Position numbers and translations under genes: made by a program
Shown: positions 16,443-24,858 of the stretch, in pieces
How the letters are laid out: the number at the start of each line of letters is the position of its first letter
How positions within the stretch are numbered: position 1 is the first letter of the stretch
Assembly (NCBI GenBank): GCA_017551425.1
Contig: JAFZLQ010000054.1
Location: 1-30,521 of the forward strand
Direction: 5' to 3'
Source of the DNA: Bacteroidales bacterium
GTDB taxonomy: Bacteria; Bacteroidota; Bacteroidia; Bacteroidales; UBA932
DNA length: 30,521 nucleotides
Notes under the pieces: model-generated
Told to the model about the DNA's origin: nothing
Seen by the model: the letters and a program-made list of their open reading frames with translations, nothing else
Databases searched by the model: none

Positions 16443-17405
16443 ATGGAAGAAAAGAAACTTTACCCTATGAGCTTCTGCGGAATAGCAGACGAATATGACT
16501 GGGGAACGGACGAATTCCTGCTGGCAGACCTGGGATACCGCGATTCGCTGGTCCGAGACGGCTGGCTTGCGGGCAACTCCATCAGCGAGGTGATGGATAC
16601 CTATCTGGACAGGGTGGTGGGAGACAACGCGTTCTCTTTCTGGGGCCTTCAATTTCCTCTTCAGGTCAAGCGCATAACAGTCAGGGGCACCATGCCGCTG
16701 CGGGTTCATCCCGATGCCCTCACCGCCCTTCAGCGCTACGACGCCCTGGGCCGCCGCAAGCTCTGGTACGTCCTGTCCGCCGCACCAGGGGCCCGCATCC
16801 TTGCCGGCTGGAACAAAGACACGGACGCCTCCGAGGTATATACCGCCTGCAGTTCTGAAAGCGTGGCCGGCATGCTCAAGTCTTTCGAGCCCAAGGCCGG
16901 AGACTTCATACATATCCCTTCCGGCACCCCTCACGCCGCAACCGGCAGCCTGGAGCTGCTTGAGGTGAGTGAATCATCGGCTCTGGATTTCTGCCTCAGC
17001 GGTCTGGGCCAGGATATACATCCGGACGAATTCGACCAGAGCCTGAGCCTTGTCGATGCCCTGGATTTCATTGATTACAAGGAGTTTAAGGGTGGTCTTG
17101 AGCACGGAGCCGCAAAGATTGCGAATTTTGAGGAATTCGTAGTCGAGCGCCTTGACCTTTCTGCGCCTGTACGGGTGAGCGGAGAAGCCGATACCTTCGC
17201 GCTTTATTATTGCGTAAAAGGTTCCGCCGCAATACGTATCGATGTCCTGGGTCAGACGGCGTCATTTGCCCTCAAGCCCGGCATCCCTGTGCTGGTGCCC
17301 GCCGAGTGCCCGGATTTCTCCGTAGCTCCCTTGGAAAAAGACACCGTCCTGCTGCAGATTACCGTTCCTTTCCAGACAGAAAAGGACAGTTATCTAGTCT
17401 CCTGA
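16443..17405 (+). CDS. manA: Class I mannose-6-phosphate isomerase-like cupin protein
   Basis: A 320-residue double-cupin protein resembling class I phosphomannose isomerase, which interconverts fructose 6-phosphate and mannose 6-phosphate. The N-terminus (LYPMSFCGIADEYDWGTDEF) aligns with the 'YPLKF...WGG' opening of the family. VHPD at 88-91 and GTPHA at 161-165 keep two His metal ligands. However, the Gln expected two residues before the first His is R87, and the Glu expected before CWY/LWY is K106. The enzyme may therefore use other ligands or be inactive. The C-terminal half is a second cupin domain. Its 3' end overlaps the permease gene by 12 nt. The family call is solid; catalytic activity is uncertain. 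Confidence 0.75.
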   Translation: MEEKKLYPMSFCGIADEYDWGTDEFLLADLGYRDSLVRDGWLAGNSISEVMDTYLDRVVGDNAFSFWGLQFPLQVKRITVRGTMPLRVHPDALTALQRYDALGRRKLWYVLSAAPGARILAGWNKDTDASEVYTACSSESVAGMLKSFEPKAGDFIHIPSGTPHAATGSLELLEVSESSALDFCLSGLGQDIHPDEFDQSLSLVDALDFIDYKEFKGGLEHGAAKIANFEEFVVERLDLSAPVRVSGEADTFALYYCVKGSAAIRIDVLGQTASFALKPGIPVLVPAECPDFSVAPLEKDTVLLQITVPFQTEKDSYLVS

Positions 17406-18599
17406 GCTTCTGCGCCCTGCAGATACCAGCGCCACCAGAAGGCCGATCAGCGCTACCGCAGCCGCCGTCAGGATTATGTCCGAGGGCTGCACCACCACGG
17501 GGTAGGCGTCAACCAGGTAGTTTCCCGGCATCTTGACGAATCCCAGTTTCTGCTGGGCCAGTGCCAGCGCCGAGCCGATAACCAGGCCTGCGGCAAGCCC
17601 GAGCAGCGAAATCAGCCAGCCTTCAAGTACGAATATCTGCCGTGTGAGGCGCCTGGACGCACCCATGGCGCGAAGAGTCGCTATATCGTCTTCCTTTTCA
17701 ATAATCAGCATCGACAGCGAACCGTAGATGTTGAGGGCTACGATAAGCACTACGAATATGAGTATCAGGAAGATAGCGGCTTTTTCGTACTTCATCATAC
17801 GGAACAGGTCGCGCTGCTGCTCCTCGCGCTCAAGGAGTGTGCAGCTGCCGGCGTAGTCTTTCTTGAAACGCCGCACGGCACGGCGGCTGTTGTCCTTCAG
17901 GTTGATTTCCACCGCGCTCACGACACCGTCGGGCGTGCCGGTAAGCGACTGCATCACATACAGCGGCACTATTACCAGGCTCGCGTCGGCCTCTGAACTT
18001 ACGCTGATGATTCCTGAGGGCGCGACGCTGCGGCTCACTGCGGACGCGGCGGGGTTGGAAGGGGATATGCGGCCGTTCTTGTCCGGGTAATACAGAACCA
18101 GCCGGTCCAGGAACCGGGGATGCAGGCCGAGGTTCCTGGCAAGTCCGGCGCCTACGATGGCGGCGGGCGCATCACCCTTGCGTATGGCGCTTTCGCCTTC
18201 CGTTATGTGTGGAATCAGTCTGGGCGACTGTTCAAATCCGTCCTCCACTCCCTTGGCTCGGGCGATGGCCTGCCTGTCTCCGTAAGTGAGGAACACGTTG
18301 TCTTCCAGCGTGTAACGCACGCTCTCCACGCGGCTGTCTGCGGCGATGGCGTCTATCAGGAGAGAATCGGGCGAGAACTTGGAGGACCCGTCGGGACTGG
18401 CCATCAGAAGGTCCGGGGCAAAGTCTCCTATGTTGCGCTGGATGAGGTCGTCGAAGCCGTTATAGACGCTCAGGATGAGCACCAGGGCGGCTGTGCCTAT
18501 GGCCATGCCGATGGCGCTGATTGCCGAAATGACGTTGATTACATTGTGGGACTTCCGGGCAAACAGGTACCTGCGCGCTATGAACAGGCGTACGTTCAT
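17394..18599 (-). CDS. FtsX-like ABC permease, LolC/LolE type
   Basis: A 401-residue inner-membrane permease. The N-terminus (FIARRYLFARKSHNVINVIS) and the first helix (about 23-45) are typical of LolC/LolE subunits, which with the LolD ATPase release lipoproteins from the inner membrane toward the outer membrane. A large periplasmic domain (about 46-265) precedes three helices, including MKYEKAAIFLILIFVVLIVALNI and the last two near 315-390. No lolD gene is adjacent. The ATG overlaps the rbfA TGA (ATGA at 18596-18599), so translation is coupled. The stop lies inside the end of the isomerase-like gene. Confidence 0.85.
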   Translation of the reverse strand: MNVRLFIARRYLFARKSHNVINVISAISAIGMAIGTAALVLILSVYNGFDDLIQRNIGDFAPDLLMASPDGSSKFSPDSLLIDAIAADSRVESVRYTLEDNVFLTYGDRQAIARAKGVEDGFEQSPRLIPHITEGESAIRKGDAPAAIVGAGLARNLGLHPRFLDRLVLYYPDKNGRISPSNPAASAVSRSVAPSGIISVSSEADASLVIVPLYVMQSLTGTPDGVVSAVEINLKDNSRRAVRRFKKDYAGSCTLLEREEQQRDLFRMMKYEKAAIFLILIFVVLIVALNIYGSLSMLIIEKEDDIATLRAMGASRRLTRQIFVLEGWLISLLGLAAGLVIGSALALAQQKLGFVKMPGNYLVDAYPVVVQPSDIILTAAAVALIGLLVALVSAGRRSSGD

Positions 18600-18946
18600 T
18601 TGCGGAGCAGCTCGTCGATGTGCTCTGCGTAGTCGAGCGAGGTGTCCAGCAGGAAGTCGATTTCCGGGACGATGCGGAGCTGGGACGCTACCTTGCGGCC
18701 AAGCTCCCCGCGGAGGGCCTTCCTGTTCTCTTCCAGCATCTGCATGACCGCCTTCTGTTTGTCCGTGGGGAAGATGCTGACGAAGGCCTTGGCGACGCTG
18801 AGGTCGGGGCTGATGCGCACCTCGCTCACTGTCACCATGGCTCCGCCCCACGCGGCCATGCCCTTGCTGCGTATGATCTCGGCAAGGTCGCGCTGAAGTT
18901 CGCGCGCCACCTTTAGCTGGCGGGTTCCTGCAGGTTTGTTATCCAT
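18596..18946 (-). CDS. rbfA: 30S ribosome-binding factor RbfA
   Basis: A 116-residue single KH-like domain protein that binds the 30S subunit and helps 16S rRNA 5'-end maturation, notably in the cold. The pattern [17 protein letters not shown], then [23 protein letters not shown], and [24 protein letters not shown] is diagnostic. It overlaps tyrS by 8 nt upstream and shares ATGA with the permease downstream, so the three form one operon. Confidence 0.95.
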   Translation of the reverse strand: MDNKPAGTRQLKVARELQRDLAEIIRSKGMAAWGGAMVTVSEVRISPDLSVAKAFVSIFPTDKQKAVMQMLEENRKALRGELGRKVASQLRIVPEIDFLLDTSLDYAEHIDELLRK

Positions 18947-20231
18947 TTATCTTGATGATATAGTAGTCTTTCTTGCCTTTCTGGGCGAGGATGTACTTGC
19001 CGTCGATGATGTCCGCTTCCGTGAGGGCGCCGGAGAAATCGGTGAACTTCTCTTTGTTGACGCTGAATCCGTTGTTCTGTATCATCTTGCGGGCCTCTCC
19101 CTTGGAGGGGAAGATGGCTGTCTCCACCGCGAGGGCGTCGAGTATGCCCAGAGGCAGCTTGGAACGCTCGATTTCATAGGTGGGCACGCCGTCGAATACG
19201 TCCAGGAAGGTCTTCTCGTCCAGGCTGCGGAGATCGTCTGCGGTGGCCTTGCCGAAGAGTATGCCGGAGGCCTTCACGGCGTTCTCGTACTCCTGCTCGC
19301 CATGTACCATGACAGTGACTTCGCGGGCGAGGAGTTTCTGGAGCTCGCGCCTCTCGGGGCACTCACGGTGGGCTGCTATCGCAGACTCGATGGTCTCCCT
19401 GTCAAGCATCGTGAATATCTTGATGTAGCGCTCTGCGTCCGCGTCGCTCACGTTCAGCCAGAACTGGTAGAACTGGTAGGGGCTGGTGCGGGCGGGATCG
19501 AGCCAGATGTTGCCCTTCTCGGTCTTGCCGAACTTGCCGCCGTCCGCCTTGGTGATGAGGGGGCAGGTGAGTGCGAATGCCTCGCCTGCACAGGTGCGGC
19601 GTATCATTTCCGTGCCGGTGGTGATGTTGCCCCACTGGTCCGCGCCGCCGAGCTGGAGCTTGACCCCGTGATGCTGGTACAGGTAGAGAAAATCGTAGCC
19701 CTGCAGCAGCTGGTAGGAGAATTCCGTGAAGGACATGCCCTCGGAAGAATCGCGCGAAAGGCGCTTCTTGACGGAATCCTTGCTCATCATGTAGTTGACG
19801 GTAATCATCTTGCCGATGTCGCGGGTGAAGTTGATGAAAGTGTAGTCTTTCATCCAGTCGTAGTTGTTCACGAGCTCCGCCTTGTTGGGGGCGCTGGAGT
19901 TGAAGTCGAGGAACCTGCCCAGCTGCGCCTTGATGCATTCCACGTTGTGGGCGAGGGTGGCCTCGTCGAGGAGATTCCTCTCCTGGCTCTTCATGGACGG
20001 GTCTCCGATCATGCCCGTGGCGCCTCCCACGAGGGCGTACGGCTTGTGGCCGCATGCCTGGAAGTGCTTGAGTATCATTATGCTGACCAGATGGCCGATG
20101 TGAAGCGAGTCACCTGTCGGGTCTATTCCTACGTATGCCGATGCCGGACCTTTGAGCAATTCTTCCTCCGTTCCGGGCATGATGTCGTGGATCATTCCTC
20201 TCCACTTGAGCTCTGCTACGAAATTCTTCAT
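18939..20231 (-). CDS. tyrS: Tyrosyl-tRNA synthetase
   Basis: A 430-residue class I synthetase that charges tRNA-Tyr. HIGH is at 44-47. The KMSKS-equivalent KFGKT follows the second half of the Rossmann domain, with the S4-like RNA-binding domain at the C-terminus (about 360-430). [15 protein letters not shown] is the usual Tyr/ATP-binding start. The ATG at 20231 ([10 protein letters not shown]) is chosen over an earlier TTG in the same frame. A likely -7 box GAAATTTG lies at 20253-20260 on the minus strand, with an ATTG 20 nt upstream. It heads the tyrS-rbfA-permease operon. Confidence 0.96.
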   Translation of the reverse strand: MKNFVAELKWRGMIHDIMPGTEEELLKGPASAYVGIDPTGDSLHIGHLVSIMILKHFQACGHKPYALVGGATGMIGDPSMKSQERNLLDEATLAHNVECIKAQLGRFLDFNSSAPNKAELVNNYDWMKDYTFINFTRDIGKMITVNYMMSKDSVKKRLSRDSSEGMSFTEFSYQLLQGYDFLYLYQHHGVKLQLGGADQWGNITTGTEMIRRTCAGEAFALTCPLITKADGGKFGKTEKGNIWLDPARTSPYQFYQFWLNVSDADAERYIKIFTMLDRETIESAIAAHRECPERRELQKLLAREVTVMVHGEQEYENAVKASGILFGKATADDLRSLDEKTFLDVFDGVPTYEIERSKLPLGILDALAVETAIFPSKGEARKMIQNNGFSVNKEKFTDFSGALTEADIIDGKYILAQKGKKDYYIIKING

Positions 20232-20252
20232 TCTTTCTTTTGTTTGAGACTG

Positions 20253-20260
20253 CAAATTTC
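20253..20260 (-). promoter_or_regulatory. Putative -7 box of the tyrS operon
   Basis: GAAATTTG on the minus strand matches TAnnTTTG at 7 of 8 positions. A GATTG lies 20 nt further upstream as a -33 candidate. It lies just beside the divergent tpiA -7 box. Confidence 0.4.
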
Positions 20261-20272
20261 TACAATTATTAG

Positions 20273-20280
20273 TAAATTTG
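20273..20280 (+). promoter_or_regulatory. -7 box of tpiA
   Basis: TAAATTTG matches TAnnTTTG, 33 nt before ATG 20314. The two divergent promoters (tyrS, tpiA) share about 60 bp. A TTTG at 20243-20246 is spaced 26 bp away, too far for a standard -33. Confidence 0.45.
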
Positions 20281-20313
20281 CAATCTATTGTGCATTTTTA
20301 ATAATCATAAAAT

Positions 20314-21069
20314 ATGAGAAAGAAAATTGTTGCGGGTAACTGGAAAATGAACACCACCGTTCCCGAGGGCGTAGAACTCGCCAAGGCTGTTGTCGCAAAA
20401 TCGGCAGAAGTACCTGCCGACGTCAAGCTCATCGTTGCAACCCCTTTCACCCATCTCTGTCCCGTAGCCGCAGTCGTGGCAGGCACTCGTGTCGGCCTCT
20501 CCGCAGAGAACTGCGCAGACAAGGAAAAGGGCGCCTACACGGGCGAGGTTTCCGCCGCCATGCTCGCATCGGCCGGCTGCCAGTACACCATCCTGGGCCA
20601 CTCCGAGCGCCGTCAGTACTACGGAGAGACCGATGAGAAGCTGGTCGAGAAGACTCGTCTGGCCCTTGCAAACGGCCTCGACGTAATCCTCTGCGTGGGA
20701 GAGAACCTCGAGGAGCGTGAGGCTGGCCGTCATTTCGAGGTCTGCGAGGCTCAGATCAAGAACGTCCTCTTCAACTTCACCGCAGAAGAGCTCGCACACA
20801 TCGTCATCGCCTATGAGCCCGTCTGGGCAATCGGCACCGGCAAGACCGCCACTGCCGCACAGGCTGAGGAAATCCATGCGTTCATCCGCAAAACTGTGGC
20901 AGACAAGTTCGGAGCCGCAGCAGCAGAAGAGGTTTCCATCCTCTACGGCGGTTCCTGCAAGCCTTCCAACGCAAAGGAACTCTTCGCCGAGAAAGACATC
21001 GACGGAGGTCTCATCGGCGGCGCCGCCCTCAAGGCAGACGACTTTATCGGTATTGCAGTATCATTTTAA
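20314..21069 (+). CDS. tpiA: Triose-phosphate isomerase
   Basis: A 251-residue TIM-barrel enzyme interconverting dihydroxyacetone phosphate and glyceraldehyde 3-phosphate in glycolysis. The catalytic residues are in place: K11 in GNWKMN, H96 in LGHSERR and E168 in [14 protein letters not shown]. Phosphate-binding GGSCKPSN and GGLIGGAAL close the barrel. It is a single-gene transcript whose last 9 bases overlap the opposing small lipoprotein gene. Confidence 0.98.
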   Translation: MRKKIVAGNWKMNTTVPEGVELAKAVVAKSAEVPADVKLIVATPFTHLCPVAAVVAGTRVGLSAENCADKEKGAYTGEVSAAMLASAGCQYTILGHSERRQYYGETDEKLVEKTRLALANGLDVILCVGENLEEREAGRHFEVCEAQIKNVLFNFTAEELAHIVIAYEPVWAIGTGKTATAAQAEEIHAFIRKTVADKFGAAAAEEVSILYGGSCKPSNAKELFAEKDIDGGLIGGAALKADDFIGIAVSF

Positions 21070-21468
21070 AACCCGCACCACGGCAGCCGTGTGCTGACTG
21101 CGGTCGCAGAGCCATATTACGTCACCCTTGATGCGTTTCGCTTCAAGGGTGATGCCGTTTCTGCCGAGCTCTCCCGTCTCCGAAGACCAGCTTATGCTTG
21201 CCACGGCGGTGGCTCCCGCCTGTGCGGGGATGGCATCCAGGGTGATGCAGAAATAATCGAGCATGGTGTCCGTCATCGCCCTGAATTCGCGGCGCTGCTC
21301 GTTGTAGGACAGCTGGCATCCGGCTGCGTCATAGACGAATACCCTGTTGCCGTCGATTTCCAGCCGTACGGTATCGTCGGCGGTGAAAGCGGTAATCGAC
21401 GTGGTGCGGTTGCATGCGCAGCACAGAAGTGCGGCTGCGGCCAGTGCCAGAATGCCGTGCAGTCTCAT
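21061..21468 (-). CDS. Small predicted lipoprotein, unknown function
   Basis: A 135-residue protein with a lipoprotein-type signal: hydrophobic residues at about 5-18, then LLCCAC with Cys near 17-19 as the likely lipid site. The mature part is short and beta-rich ([35 protein letters not shown]). I do not recognise a family. Its ATG overlaps the TGA of the metalloprotease (ATGA at 21465-21468), so both come from one mRNA and may work together at the cell surface. The end overlaps tpiA by 9 nt. Confidence 0.7.
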   Translation of the reverse strand: MRLHGILALAAAALLCCACNRTTSITAFTADDTVRLEIDGNRVFVYDAAGCQLSYNEQRREFRAMTDTMLDYFCITLDAIPAQAGATAVASISWSSETGELGRNGITLEAKRIKGDVIWLCDRSQHTAAVVRVLK

Positions 21469-23174
21469 TTTACTCGTATCTCCTTGATTATTATTTCGCA
21501 GCTGCCGTCCGGATACCAGACTTCAGCCTTCAGGGTGCCGCTTTCCGTCAGCTTCCAGTAACCGTCCGCGCCCGGATAGATGCGCCAGCCGTTGAAGTAC
21601 CACATGACCCTGGCTGCATCCTTTGCGTTGTAGATGCGCATGGGGATGCTGCTGCCAGCAGGGAAGGAACCGTCGTCGGCCCGTCCTGTGCCGGAGAGGT
21701 ATATGAAGGGGCGCGCGTCGGCCATCTGCGTCTTGGTGTTGATGCCGAGGCTGCGTGAGAACACTGTTCCACCATCTGCGAGCACGCGAACAACAACCTG
21801 GTAGGACGTGTGCGGATTCAGCCCCTCGATCGTGGCCGAATAAATGCCGGAGTCGTCGTAATAAACTGTCTTGGACCCGGAGGAACCGCTTTCCTCTGAA
21901 TACCAGATGACGCTGCAGTGGCTGAAGGAAATGCTCCTGTCCACCGTCCAGCCTATGATCGCAGCGTCCTGGAATACGTCTGTGCCTGTGATTACTATGG
22001 GGACGATGAGGTCGAAGCTGACGCTGCCGTCGGGCTCAAGGCTGATGTTGTTGAGGGCGTAGCGGGACGTTCCGCCGCTCCAGAAACGGAACGGAGGGTC
22101 GGTCTCGGAGCCGAAGGCGAAGTGCCCGTCTCCTGGGAAGAATACTTCCGAAGGGTCGTCGGTGCCGGGAACCGCCTCGATCACCCTGGCGCATGGATGC
22201 TCCGGCCTGCAGTTCACCTGGTTGTACTCCCAGCGCTCCGCGGCGGACAGGTTGCGGCGGTGGGCGTCTGAATACCATGCGTCGGATGCTGAACGGTCTA
22301 TGTGATATATGACCAGGCCTGCGCTGGGCAGGCATTCATCCCATCCGGAGTTGTCCCGGCATTCGAACAGGAAGTATTCACCGGGGTTGTCGGACTCGAG
22401 ACGCATGTATTCGCTTCTGGCGCTGAGGGGGCTGAGGGTGATGTGGCCGGGCGTCGCACTGACGCTCGTGCCCATGCCGAGCTGCTCAAGTTCTACAGCG
22501 TTCAGGCAGGGCAGTGCTCCGCCGCTGTCCATAAGGCTCAGAGAGCCCCACAGGCCCTTGGAAGTGCCTCCGGACAGGCGTCCGTCCGTATCGTACATGT
22601 CCTGAAGGCCGAACACATGGCCCAGTTCGTGGCAAAACGTGCCTGCGCTGGCGAATTCGGGGCATACGGTAAAACTGTCCGCCGTCTTGCCGCTCAGCTG
22701 GATCGTGCCGCTCCAGTCGTGCAGGAAGCCTTGCTGGGGCCAGATGCAGTAGGATCCGCCGCCTTCCGCCTCGCTGGCTCCGGCCGTTATGAGGCAGATA
22801 TTGTCTATGAAGCCGTCGTTGTCGTTGTCGTATGGAGCGAAATTGGCACTGCTTTGGATGCAGGCCACCTTTACGGCCTCGTCGAGCGAGAAATCCTTTA
22901 TGGTGGTGGAGTTGGCTCCGTAGTGGGACATGTTGAAAGACAGGCGGACTACGGGAAGCACGTCTATGGAGAAGTCGCCGTAAACGGGGCCGAACTGGCT
23001 GCTCAGATAGCGCTGCGCCAGTTCCGTCTTCTCATATATATATTTGTTGGTATCTGTGAAAACTACGTCTTTGAACTCCACCGGAATGACCACAAGACGG
23101 GTATTGGCCGCACCGAGGGATGCGGCTGCAAGGAATGTGAACAGGAGGGTGGAGACCAGGCGGTTCATGAGCAT
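21465..23174 (-). CDS. M6-family zinc metalloprotease, secreted
   Basis: A 569-residue predicted secreted protease. A signal peptide spans about 1-22 (the Met at residue 3 could also be the start). The zinc motif is H182-E-L-G-H186 followed by VFGLQDMYD, as in M6 (immune-inhibitor-A-like) peptidases. DNDNDGFID at 116-124 looks like a calcium-binding loop. VIYHID further on is a conserved M6 segment. After about residue 390 comes a fibronectin-III-like beta domain and a last beta domain ending in [11 protein letters not shown] do not see a clear type IX secretion C-terminal domain. The target is unknown. It is co-translated with the small lipoprotein. Confidence 0.85.
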   Translation of the reverse strand: MLMNRLVSTLLFTFLAAASLGAANTRLVVIPVEFKDVVFTDTNKYIYEKTELAQRYLSSQFGPVYGDFSIDVLPVVRLSFNMSHYGANSTTIKDFSLDEAVKVACIQSSANFAPYDNDNDGFIDNICLITAGASEAEGGGSYCIWPQQGFLHDWSGTIQLSGKTADSFTVCPEFASAGTFCHELGHVFGLQDMYDTDGRLSGGTSKGLWGSLSLMDSGGALPCLNAVELEQLGMGTSVSATPGHITLSPLSARSEYMRLESDNPGEYFLFECRDNSGWDECLPSAGLVIYHIDRSASDAWYSDAHRRNLSAAERWEYNQVNCRPEHPCARVIEAVPGTDDPSEVFFPGDGHFAFGSETDPPFRFWSGGTSRYALNNISLEPDGSVSFDLIVPIVITGTDVFQDAAIIGWTVDRSISFSHCSVIWYSEESGSSGSKTVYYDDSGIYSATIEGLNPHTSYQVVVRVLADGGTVFSRSLGINTKTQMADARPFIYLSGTGRADDGSFPAGSSIPMRIYNAKDAARVMWYFNGWRIYPGADGYWKLTESGTLKAEVWYPDGSCEIIIKEIRVK

Positions 23175-23288
23175 TATGCAAAAGGCCGGTAACCTCGCGG
23201 CTCCCGACCTTTAAACGTGTACTAAAACCTAAACCTGCAACATAGATGCAGAAGATTTCAGAAACGTTGCATCAAAATGCAAAAAAAA

Positions 23289-23465
23289 TTATTTTTTTGC
23301 TTCGCCTACGGAAACCTTGCGGAATTCCTTAAGGTCTTTCATGAGCTCGAGGGCGGCCTTACGGGCGCGGGCACCGGCGGCTTTGTTACCCTTAACTACC
23401 TGAGCCTCAGCGTTTGCCTTGAAGAGCTCGATGTTGGCGTTGATTTTTTCTACAAGTGCTTTCAT
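23289..23465 (-). CDS. Histone H1-like (Hc1 family) small basic protein
   Basis: A 58-residue Lys/Ala-rich protein, MKALVEKINANIELFKANAE at the start and ending VSVGEAKK. It is strongly basic and helical with no Cys or Trp, the profile of the Bacteroidota Hc1 histone-like family that binds DNA. It is short enough to be missed by length-limited gene finders. A -7 box TATCTTTC (23514-23521) gives it its own leader of about 45 nt. The inverted repeat GATGCA/TGCATC (23245-23273) after its stop and a T run could end transcription, but the stem is weak. Confidence 0.8.
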   Translation of the reverse strand: MKALVEKINANIELFKANAEAQVVKGNKAAGARARKAALELMKDLKEFRKVSVGEAKK

Positions 23466-23513
23466 AAGAAAAATTTATTAAAAACTGATTGGTATTATGT
23501 GCTCAAATTTTGC

Positions 23514-23521
23514 GAAAGATA
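23514..23521 (-). promoter_or_regulatory. Putative -7 box of the histone-like gene
   Basis: TATCTTTC on the minus strand differs from TAnnTTTG at the last base, 48 nt before the ATG at 23465. It lies in AT-rich DNA after pth. Confidence 0.4.
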
Positions 23522-23560
23522 TAAAAACTTTTTTAATAATCAATCTTTTTTAAGAACAAC

Positions 23561-23700
23561 CTATTGATTAATTGCATTTTCCGTGCTTTCCGGACGGGTA
23601 TTCAACTCCGTCATGGCCCTTTGCGCTCCGGCAAACGCCCAGGTCTGCACTCCGGTGCGTATCCTTTCTGCGATCTGGGGAAGCTGGAGCAGTTGCTCGG
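23561..23700 (-). other. pth: Out-of-frame true C-terminus of pth
   Basis: In the frame next to the annotated pth end, the minus strand encodes PEQLLQLPQIAERI, then RTGVQTWAFAGAQRAMTELN, and stops with TAG at 23561-23563. Joined to residue 154, it gives a Pth of about 200 residues, the usual size. The junction is the C4 run at 23699-23702. Confidence 0.8.
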
Positions 23701-24162
23701 GGTAAAACCTCCCAGGACAAAACTTATCTGGCCGCCTTCCCCGAATTCATGTCCCACGCCCACGCGTATGCGTGCATAATTGCGGGTTTCCAGCAGCTCT
23801 TCTATGTTGCCGAGGCCGTTGTGGCCGCCGTTGCTGCCGGAAAGGCGCATGCGGACAGTGCCGAAAGGGAGGTTGATGTCGTCGCAGATGACTATCAGGT
23901 TCTCAAGGGGGATGTCCAGCGCCTGCAGCCAGTAGCGTACGGCGTTTCCGCTGAGATTCATGTACGTGGAAGGCTTGAGCAGGTGGAACTTGCGCCCCTT
24001 GATGCCGAGTACCGCCACGTCGCCGTAGCGGGCGGGTTCAAACGTAATATTGGACGCCTGAGCCCAGGCGTCCAATACGATGAATCCGATGTTGTGTCTT
24101 GTGCCGGCGTATTCGGAGCCTATGTTGCCCAGGCCGACAACAAGATAACTCTTGTCAGACAC
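23611..24162 (-). CDS. pth: Peptidyl-tRNA hydrolase, apparent frameshift near the C-terminus
   Basis: Pth releases tRNA from stalled peptidyl-tRNA. Residues 1-154 are normal: VVGLGNIGSEY, catalytic H23 in TRHNIGF, D95 in CDDINLPFG, and GSNGGHNGLGNI. The start is GTG at 24162, 2 nt after the rplY stop, with no nearer ATG at the right place. From residue 155 the open frame reads SNCSSFPRSQKGY to a stop at 23611, unlike any Pth end. The neighbouring frame reads PEQLLQLPQIAERI and continues to 23561, as Pth should. One missing C in the run of four at 23699-23702 would explain this. It could be an assembly error, a mutation or recoding. Confidence 0.85.
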   Translation of the reverse strand: MSDKSYLVVGLGNIGSEYAGTRHNIGFIVLDAWAQASNITFEPARYGDVAVLGIKGRKFHLLKPSTYMNLSGNAVRYWLQALDIPLENLIVICDDINLPFGTVRMRLSGSNGGHNGLGNIEELLETRNYARIRVGVGHEFGEGGQISFVLGGFTPSNCSSFPRSQKGYAPECRPGRLPERKGP

Positions 24163-24164
24163 GA

Positions 24165-24740
24165 TTAGGCCTCTTCTGTGTTGACAACGGTGTTGCGGGT
24201 TGTCTTGACACCGCAGATGATGGCGTCCTTGTCGGTGACTACGGTGATGCCGTCGAGCTTGACGTCACCGGCCTTGATCCTCTTGTCGAGGCCGAGGGAG
24301 GTGATATCTACGGTTACCTCGTCGGGGAGCTTTGCCATAAGGGCGCTGACGCGGAGCTTGCGGGCGTTCTGGTAGAACTTACCACCCTGCTGTACACCGA
24401 CTGCATGACCGGTGATCACGATGGGAACCTCGATGGTGATGGGCTTTACGTCGCCTACTGCGAGGAAATCAACGTGAAGGCAGGTATCGGTGACGGGATG
24501 CCACTGGAGTTCGTGAAGAACTGCGGTGTATTTCTTGCCTCCGTCGAGGACGAGGTCGATGATGTGTGCCTTGGGGGTGTCGGTAGCTGCCCTGAGTTCC
24601 TTTGCATCAACGGTGAAGAGAACGTTCTTCATGCCGAGACCATAGAGGTTGCAAGGGACTAGGCCCTGCTTGCGGTAAGCCTTGAGGGCGGCTTTGCCGG
24701 ATTCGGTGCGGGTGGTTCCGCTAAGAGTGAAATGCTGCAT
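24165..24740 (-). CDS. rplY: Ribosomal protein L25, long CTC/TL5 form
   Basis: A 191-residue 5S rRNA-binding protein of the 50S subunit. The N-terminal L25 domain (about 1-95: GTTRTESGKAALKAYRKQG, VPCNLYG) is joined to the C-terminal TL5/CTC beta domain (about 96-185: KPITIEVPIVITG, VDITSLGLDKRIKAGDVKL). It is followed after 2 nt by pth, a common pairing in bacteria. A full -7 box lies about 90 nt upstream, so the mRNA has a long leader containing a perfect 7-bp hairpin at 24768-24786. Confidence 0.95.
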   Translation of the reverse strand: MQHFTLSGTTRTESGKAALKAYRKQGLVPCNLYGLGMKNVLFTVDAKELRAATDTPKAHIIDLVLDGGKKYTAVLHELQWHPVTDTCLHVDFLAVGDVKPITIEVPIVITGHAVGVQQGGKFYQNARKLRVSALMAKLPDEVTVDITSLGLDKRIKAGDVKLDGITVVTDKDAIICGVKTTRNTVVNTEEA

Positions 24741-24767
24741 TTGTTTAATATAAAAATGTGTTACTCA

Positions 24768-24786
24768 TCCCTGGTAGGGCCAGGGA
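24768..24786 (-). promoter_or_regulatory. Hairpin in the rplY-pth mRNA leader
   Basis: TCCCTGG (24768-24774) pairs perfectly with CCAGGGA (24780-24786) around a 5-nt loop, in the leader between the -7 box and the rplY ATG at 24740. A second small stem, AAAACC/GGTTTT, lies just 5' of it on the mRNA. It could be an L25 autoregulatory site or a spacer; no known leader class was recognised. Confidence 0.4.
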
Positions 24787-24826
24787 CCCATTGCACCAAA
24801 ACCAAACGGTTTTCGAAATGCGGGCG

Positions 24827-24834
24827 CAAAGATA
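24827..24834 (-). promoter_or_regulatory. -7 box of the rplY-pth operon
   Basis: TATCTTTG on the minus strand is a full TAnnTTTG match. A TTGA about 17 nt upstream may be the -33. The upstream part overlaps the 3' end of htpG, whose stop is at 24859. Confidence 0.6.
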
Positions 24835-24858
24835 CGAAAATAATTGAATTTTCAATAC

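Noticed and set aside
18936..20339. 467-codon plus-strand open frame opposite tyrS
   Set aside because: Mirror of tyrS with no motif; extends across the tyrS and tpiA promoters.
23277..23567. 96-codon plus-strand open frame
   Set aside because: It is the antisense of the histone-like gene on the minus strand, which has the right composition and promoter.
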